Below, one piece after another: positions 60,770 to 64,000 of a DNA stretch of 64,000 nt. Location: NCBI GenBank assembly GCA_963764215.1, contig CAVXRS010000003.1, forward strand, positions 248,001 to 312,000, written 5' to 3'. The DNA comes from JAFDWI01 sp963764215 (GTDB lineage: Bacteria; Actinomycetota; Acidimicrobiia; Acidimicrobiales; Iamiaceae). Position 1 is the first letter of the stretch, and each line of letters opens with the position of its first letter. The position numbers were made by a program, and so were the translations under genes. The notes beneath the pieces are model-generated. The model was not told the origin of the DNA, did no database searches, and was given only the letters and a program-made list of their open reading frames with translations.

Positions 60770-63117
60770 CTACCTGTTCGCTCCGGTGGAATTGGGCTGA
60801 GAAACCGTACCGTCGATTGCGGTGAAGTCCCAAGTCACCGTGAGCGTCCGGCGGCGGAGGTTCGGGTCGGCCTCGATGGCATCCTCGGTGAAGCAGAGCG
60901 GCCGGAAATCGCCCTGGGCCAGCGCCCGGGCGCCTGCGGCGGCCCCCGGGCCGGTGAAGTCCTCGGATTGCCCGTAGGCGAGCAGTCCGAGCCCTTCCGG
61001 TCCGGCCTCGGTGATCTCCACGGCCATGAGATAGCTGGTGCCGTAGGTGACCTGGTAGCCCCCGGGGGCGAGCCCGGTAGGCGTGCCCCGATGGGGGGAC
61101 ATGGGCGCGCCCGTGGGTACCGGTGCCAGGGAATGCCCGGCGAGCGCCCCCAGTGGTGCCAGGACGTTGGCCACCCCCTCGACTTCGCAGCCACCCGGCA
61201 CGCCGATGGGTGGTCCACCGCAATTCGCCCACTGCACCTCGCCCAGCGGAGCATCCGGTGCCACCCCGGCGGCCGCGAGCACCTCGAGCGCCGCGTCGAC
61301 GGCCGCGACGACCGGGTCGTGCCCGTCGACGGGGGATGCCAGACCGAAGGGGGTCGTCACCGGATCGTCCGCGTCGAAACCCGTCGGCGAACAACGCGCC
61401 GGCATCGGTGAGTTGCCGCGGTGTCGAACGAGGCGAGGAACTCCCGCCACAGCGCCGCTCCCCGCGCATCGACACGCACGGTCCCGTCCCAGGCCGCCAG
61501 GATCGTTGCGGCCTCGGCGTGGTGGTCGCTCGCGACGAGTCGTTCGACCACCGCGTCCCGCAGCAGGGATGCGGTCAGGGTCTCCCCCGCCAGCACGCTT
61601 TCGAGCGCGCTTCGAGGGGTCACCGCACCGGTCGCGGCCAGCTGCCGGGTCATGACCAGGTTCTGCCGGGTCCGCGGGCTCTGCGGAGTCCGTTCGAGCC
61701 CGTGCATCACCGAGTACCCCTCGAGCGGTTCGTCGGGGTGGGTGAGCCAATGGGAATCGTTGCAGTTGACGACCATGTCCGTGCGCATCAAGCTGGGCAA
61801 CCGATCGTGGGGGACGAGTCCGGGACTCCGGGCGCCCGATTCGACCACCCACTCGTCGTCCGGGTCGGATCCGTCCAGCAGGGCCACCCGGTTCTGGGCC
61901 AGCAGCGCCGCGATCGGATCCTCGGCGAGTCGCCGCACGTAGCGTTCCTGGGCCGTGGCCGTCAGGTTCGGGGTCGCCGAGGCGTCGCTGTAGTAGGCGC
62001 GACCCGAGGCATCCGCGGCAATCGTGTTGAGCCAGGGCATTCCCCTGGTGCCGGCAAGTGCTGCAGCCAATTCGTCGACGTCTGCGGCCCGGTCCATGTC
62101 GAGGAACATCTGCAACAACGTCGTGTTGTCCAGGTTGGCATCCCGGTAGGTGAACCCGATCTCGTTCCCCCACCCGAGCAGCGGCAGGTTCACCATCGGG
62201 CCGTGGTGCGTGTTCCACAGGGTCCGCCGATGGGTCACCAGTCCCTCCTCGGGGTCGGCCACGACGACCTCGTGATCGACCGGCGTCATCGCCAGCTCCT
62301 CGTCGCCGAAGCAGTAGTGGGTCGGCGATCCCGGGACCAGATCCAGCCGGTACAGGGTGAACCGGTTCCCGCGCGAGAACGTGTGGGTCCAGGCGAGCGA
62401 TGCGTTGTATCCCAACTGCACCCCAGGCATGCCGATCAGGCTCACCCCGTACACGTCGATCTCGCCGGGAATCGTCAGGTGACACTCGAACAGCCGCGCC
62501 TCGCCGTGCCAGGGGAAGTGCGGATTGGCCACGACCACCCCTCCGCCGGATGCCGTGGCGTCCCGGCCGAAGGCCCAGCCATTGCTCGCGGCATTCGCGG
62601 ATCCGAGCGCGCTGAGCGGCGACGGCTCGCAGGGACCATCCGGCCCGGGTGCGGTGGCCCGCCCGATCAGGCCGACGAGGTTCCGACCGGAGGCCAACAG
62701 GCCGGTGTCGACCACCATGCGGTACAGATCGATCTCGGCGAGCGGTTCCAGCGACCCGCACCAGTCGGGAACGGCATCGGCGGCGACCGCCTCCGCGAGC
62801 CAGGCATTGCACCCCGCGACGTAGCCCGCGATCAGCTCACGGAGCTCCTCGGACTGCGCCGCGCGCAGGGTCTCTGCCCGCTCGGTGATCCCCAGCGCCA
62901 GGTAACCGAGATCGGACGCCAGGAAGTTGCCGTCGGGGCCGGCCCCGTGATGACGTGCCCGTTCGCTGCGGACCTTGACGGCGAGGTCCCAGATCGTGCC
63001 GAGATTCTCCCGCGCGCAGGCCCAACCCTGACCGAAACCGAGGCCCCGCCAGTCCTTCGCCCGGACATGAACGACGTCGTGGGTGGTCCAGGCGATGTCC
63101 ACTTCCTCGATGGTCAT
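60770..63117 (-). CDS. Penicillin-acylase-family Ntn hydrolase, PvdQ/aculeacin-acylase-like (frameshifted)
   Basis: About 782 residues. Family members cleave amide-linked acyl chains (acyl-homoserine lactones, lipopeptides, beta-lactams) after self-processing at an N-terminal Ser. Seen: 'LGFGQGWACARENLGTIWDL', the likely processing site 'SANAASNGWAFGRDATASGG' with candidate nucleophile Ser178, 'VANPHFPWHGEARLFECHL', 'YGVSLIGMPGVQLGYNASLA', 'WTHTFSRGNRFTLYRL', 'VVNCNDSHW' and a C-terminal beta-chain tail. No signal peptide is visible, unlike typical periplasmic members. Frame changes near 61400 and 61375. It lies between yceD and rpmF and is probably co-transcribed with rpmF. Confidence 0.85.
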
Positions 63118-63213
63118 GCGAGCCGACTGTACCCAATCGGGTGACCCGCGCAGACCCCGGCCCGTCCGCTGTGCTGTGCCCCCGCAGCGCGTTGCGGTGT
63201 CCGTCGGACCGGT

Positions 63214-63720
63214 CTAGTCCTCGGTCGTCTTCAACTCGTCGAGTGCCGCCCAACGGGGATCCCCACCGGTCGGAGCCGACTCGGACCGGTCCTCGGGAAC
63301 CGCCGGGTACCGCTCGGGGTCCGGCCCGGCGCAGTCGGGACGGCACAGCGGAGCGACCGGCAACTCCAACACGATCGACGAGGTCAACGCTGGCGCCAGG
63401 TCGATCCGGCCCTCTTCGATCGGCCAGGTCTCCCCTTCCAGCGGCCGCTTCTCGAAGACCTCGGTGAGGCGGGCTTCGACCGTGCCGGAGGTCTCTTCGA
63501 GGCAACGCCGGCACGATCCGATCCAGTCGCCGCGCACGATGCCCATCACCGTCACCTGATCATCCAGGACCTCCAGGTCGACGTCGTAGGTGACGCTTGC
63601 TCCGGAGACGAGCTGTGCGCTGCTGATGCCGAGCCCCTCCACCGTCAACGATCCCTCGAGGTGGCGGCGGCCACCGGGGCTGTTCCGGATCTCCGCGACG
63701 GTCAGGCGCGTGCCGGTCAC
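63214..63720 (-). CDS. yceD: YceD (DUF177) family protein
   Basis: A 168-residue protein of the DUF177 family, linked to 23S rRNA accumulation and usually next to rpmF. Seen: 'VTYDVDLEVLDDQVTVMGIVRG', core 'GDWIGSCRRCLEETSGTVEA' with a CxxC, then 'PLCRPDCAGPDPERYP' with the second Cys pair, and an acidic C-terminus. The four Cys may bind zinc. The start is a GTG at 63720 overlapping the stop of the upstream coiled-coil gene (GTGA). Confidence 0.9.
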   Translation of the reverse strand: MTGTRLTVAEIRNSPGGRRHLEGSLTVEGLGISSAQLVSGASVTYDVDLEVLDDQVTVMGIVRGDWIGSCRRCLEETSGTVEARLTEVFEKRPLEGETWPIEEGRIDLAPALTSSIVLELPVAPLCRPDCAGPDPERYPAVPEDRSESAPTGGDPRWAALDELKTTED

Positions 63721-64000
63721 GACTCGGGTGGGTCCGCTTCCAGGTCCTGGTCGAAGAACCTTGCGGCCGCGTCTTCGGCCTCGTCCGACTCGCCCCCGAT
63801 GGCTTCGGGATCGCCTCGGTGGACCGGGGGTGCGCTGAGGTGTTCCCGCCCCGCGGTGACCATCTTCATGGTGCGTTCCAGCACGATCTCGAACTGGGCG
63901 AGTCGCTGATCACAGAAGTCCTCACACTGCAGTCGCAGGGTCCGCGCGTTCGCTTCGGCCTCGTCCACGATCTTGCGGGCCCGGCGCTCGGCTTCGTTGA
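63717..64000 (-). CDS. Coiled-coil protein, C-terminal part (5' end outside window)
   Basis: The frame is open from the window edge to a stop at 63717. Seen: 'NEAERRARKIVDEAEANARTL' (an amphipathic, Glu/Ala/Arg-rich helix of DivIVA- or ATP-synthase-b-like type), 'CEDFCDQRLAQFEIVLER', then an acidic tail 'GESDEAEDAAARFFDQDLEA'. Only about 94 residues are visible, so the family cannot be fixed; a DivIVA-like cell-division or polar-growth protein is one possibility. Overlaps yceD by four bases. Confidence 0.6.
   Translation of the reverse strand, partial: NEAERRARKIVDEAEANARTLRLQCEDFCDQRLAQFEIVLERTMKMVTAGREHLSAPPVHRGDPEAIGGESDEAEDAAARFFDQDLEADPPES

Noticed and set aside
1..64000. CRISPR array, insertion sequences, rRNA or replication origin
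   Set aside because: No spaced direct repeats, transposase, rRNA-like sequence or DnaA-box cluster was seen.

Overview
The window is a GC-rich bacterial chromosome segment, almost certainly from an actinomycete-type lineage (Actinomycetota). I infer Acidimicrobiia or a close relative from a WhiG-type sigma factor beside xerC/dprA/comM, an FtsY with a membrane anchor, a CdsA with a very long acidic N-terminal extension, and two Fpg-family proteins. That placement is inference; a 16S or marker-gene tree would settle it. Genes are packed tightly, and many neighbours share a four-base ATGA or GTGA stop/start overlap.

Layout: 1-2136, a methionine operon (metX plus a PLP sulfhydrylase cut by the window edge) under a SAM-type riboswitch. 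2211-6198, an unusual three-gene operon: zinc-ribbon/Ser-repeat membrane protein, N6-adenine DNA methyltransferase, Thr-rich membrane protein. 6290-11774, single genes (DEAD-box helicase, Cys-type glutathione peroxidase, APH-like kinase, acyl-CoA dehydrogenase, msrB). 11797-14522, membrane proteins and a crotonase. 14639-20160, mutM then an SDR / MenB / GlcD-like oxidase / ThDP-enzyme run. 20221-24380, an ABC exporter and a PPOX / ABC-2 transporter operon. 24427-25896, a succinate-semialdehyde dehydrogenase.

From 25957 to 46698 the minus strand carries a nearly unbroken housekeeping run. In transcription order (descending coordinates) it is ftsY, a BON-like gene, ffh, rpsP, khpA, rimM, trmD, rplS, yraN, a crotonase, a phzF remnant, comM, dprA, xerC, whiG, a LytM-like lipoprotein, rpsB, tsf, pyrH, frr, cdsA, dxr, rseP and ispG. 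This covers protein targeting, ribosome biogenesis, translation, phospholipid synthesis and the MEP isoprenoid pathway. From 46792 to 54121 an envelope block (HtrA protease, two-component system, MoxR-DUF58-VWA operon, lipoprotein) sits between ftsY and smc. From 54155 to 64000 the order is smc, fpg-like, rnc, acpP, plsX, rpmF, a PvdQ-like acylase, yceD and a coiled-coil protein cut by the window edge.

About eighteen genes, including essential ones (rpsP, ftsY, smc, rnc, plsX, trmD, cdsA), read through only if single-base frameshifts are allowed. The simplest explanation is uncorrected long-read indels. I therefore give full spans for those genes and the approximate break points. No rRNA, tRNA, CRISPR array, insertion sequence or prophage was seen.
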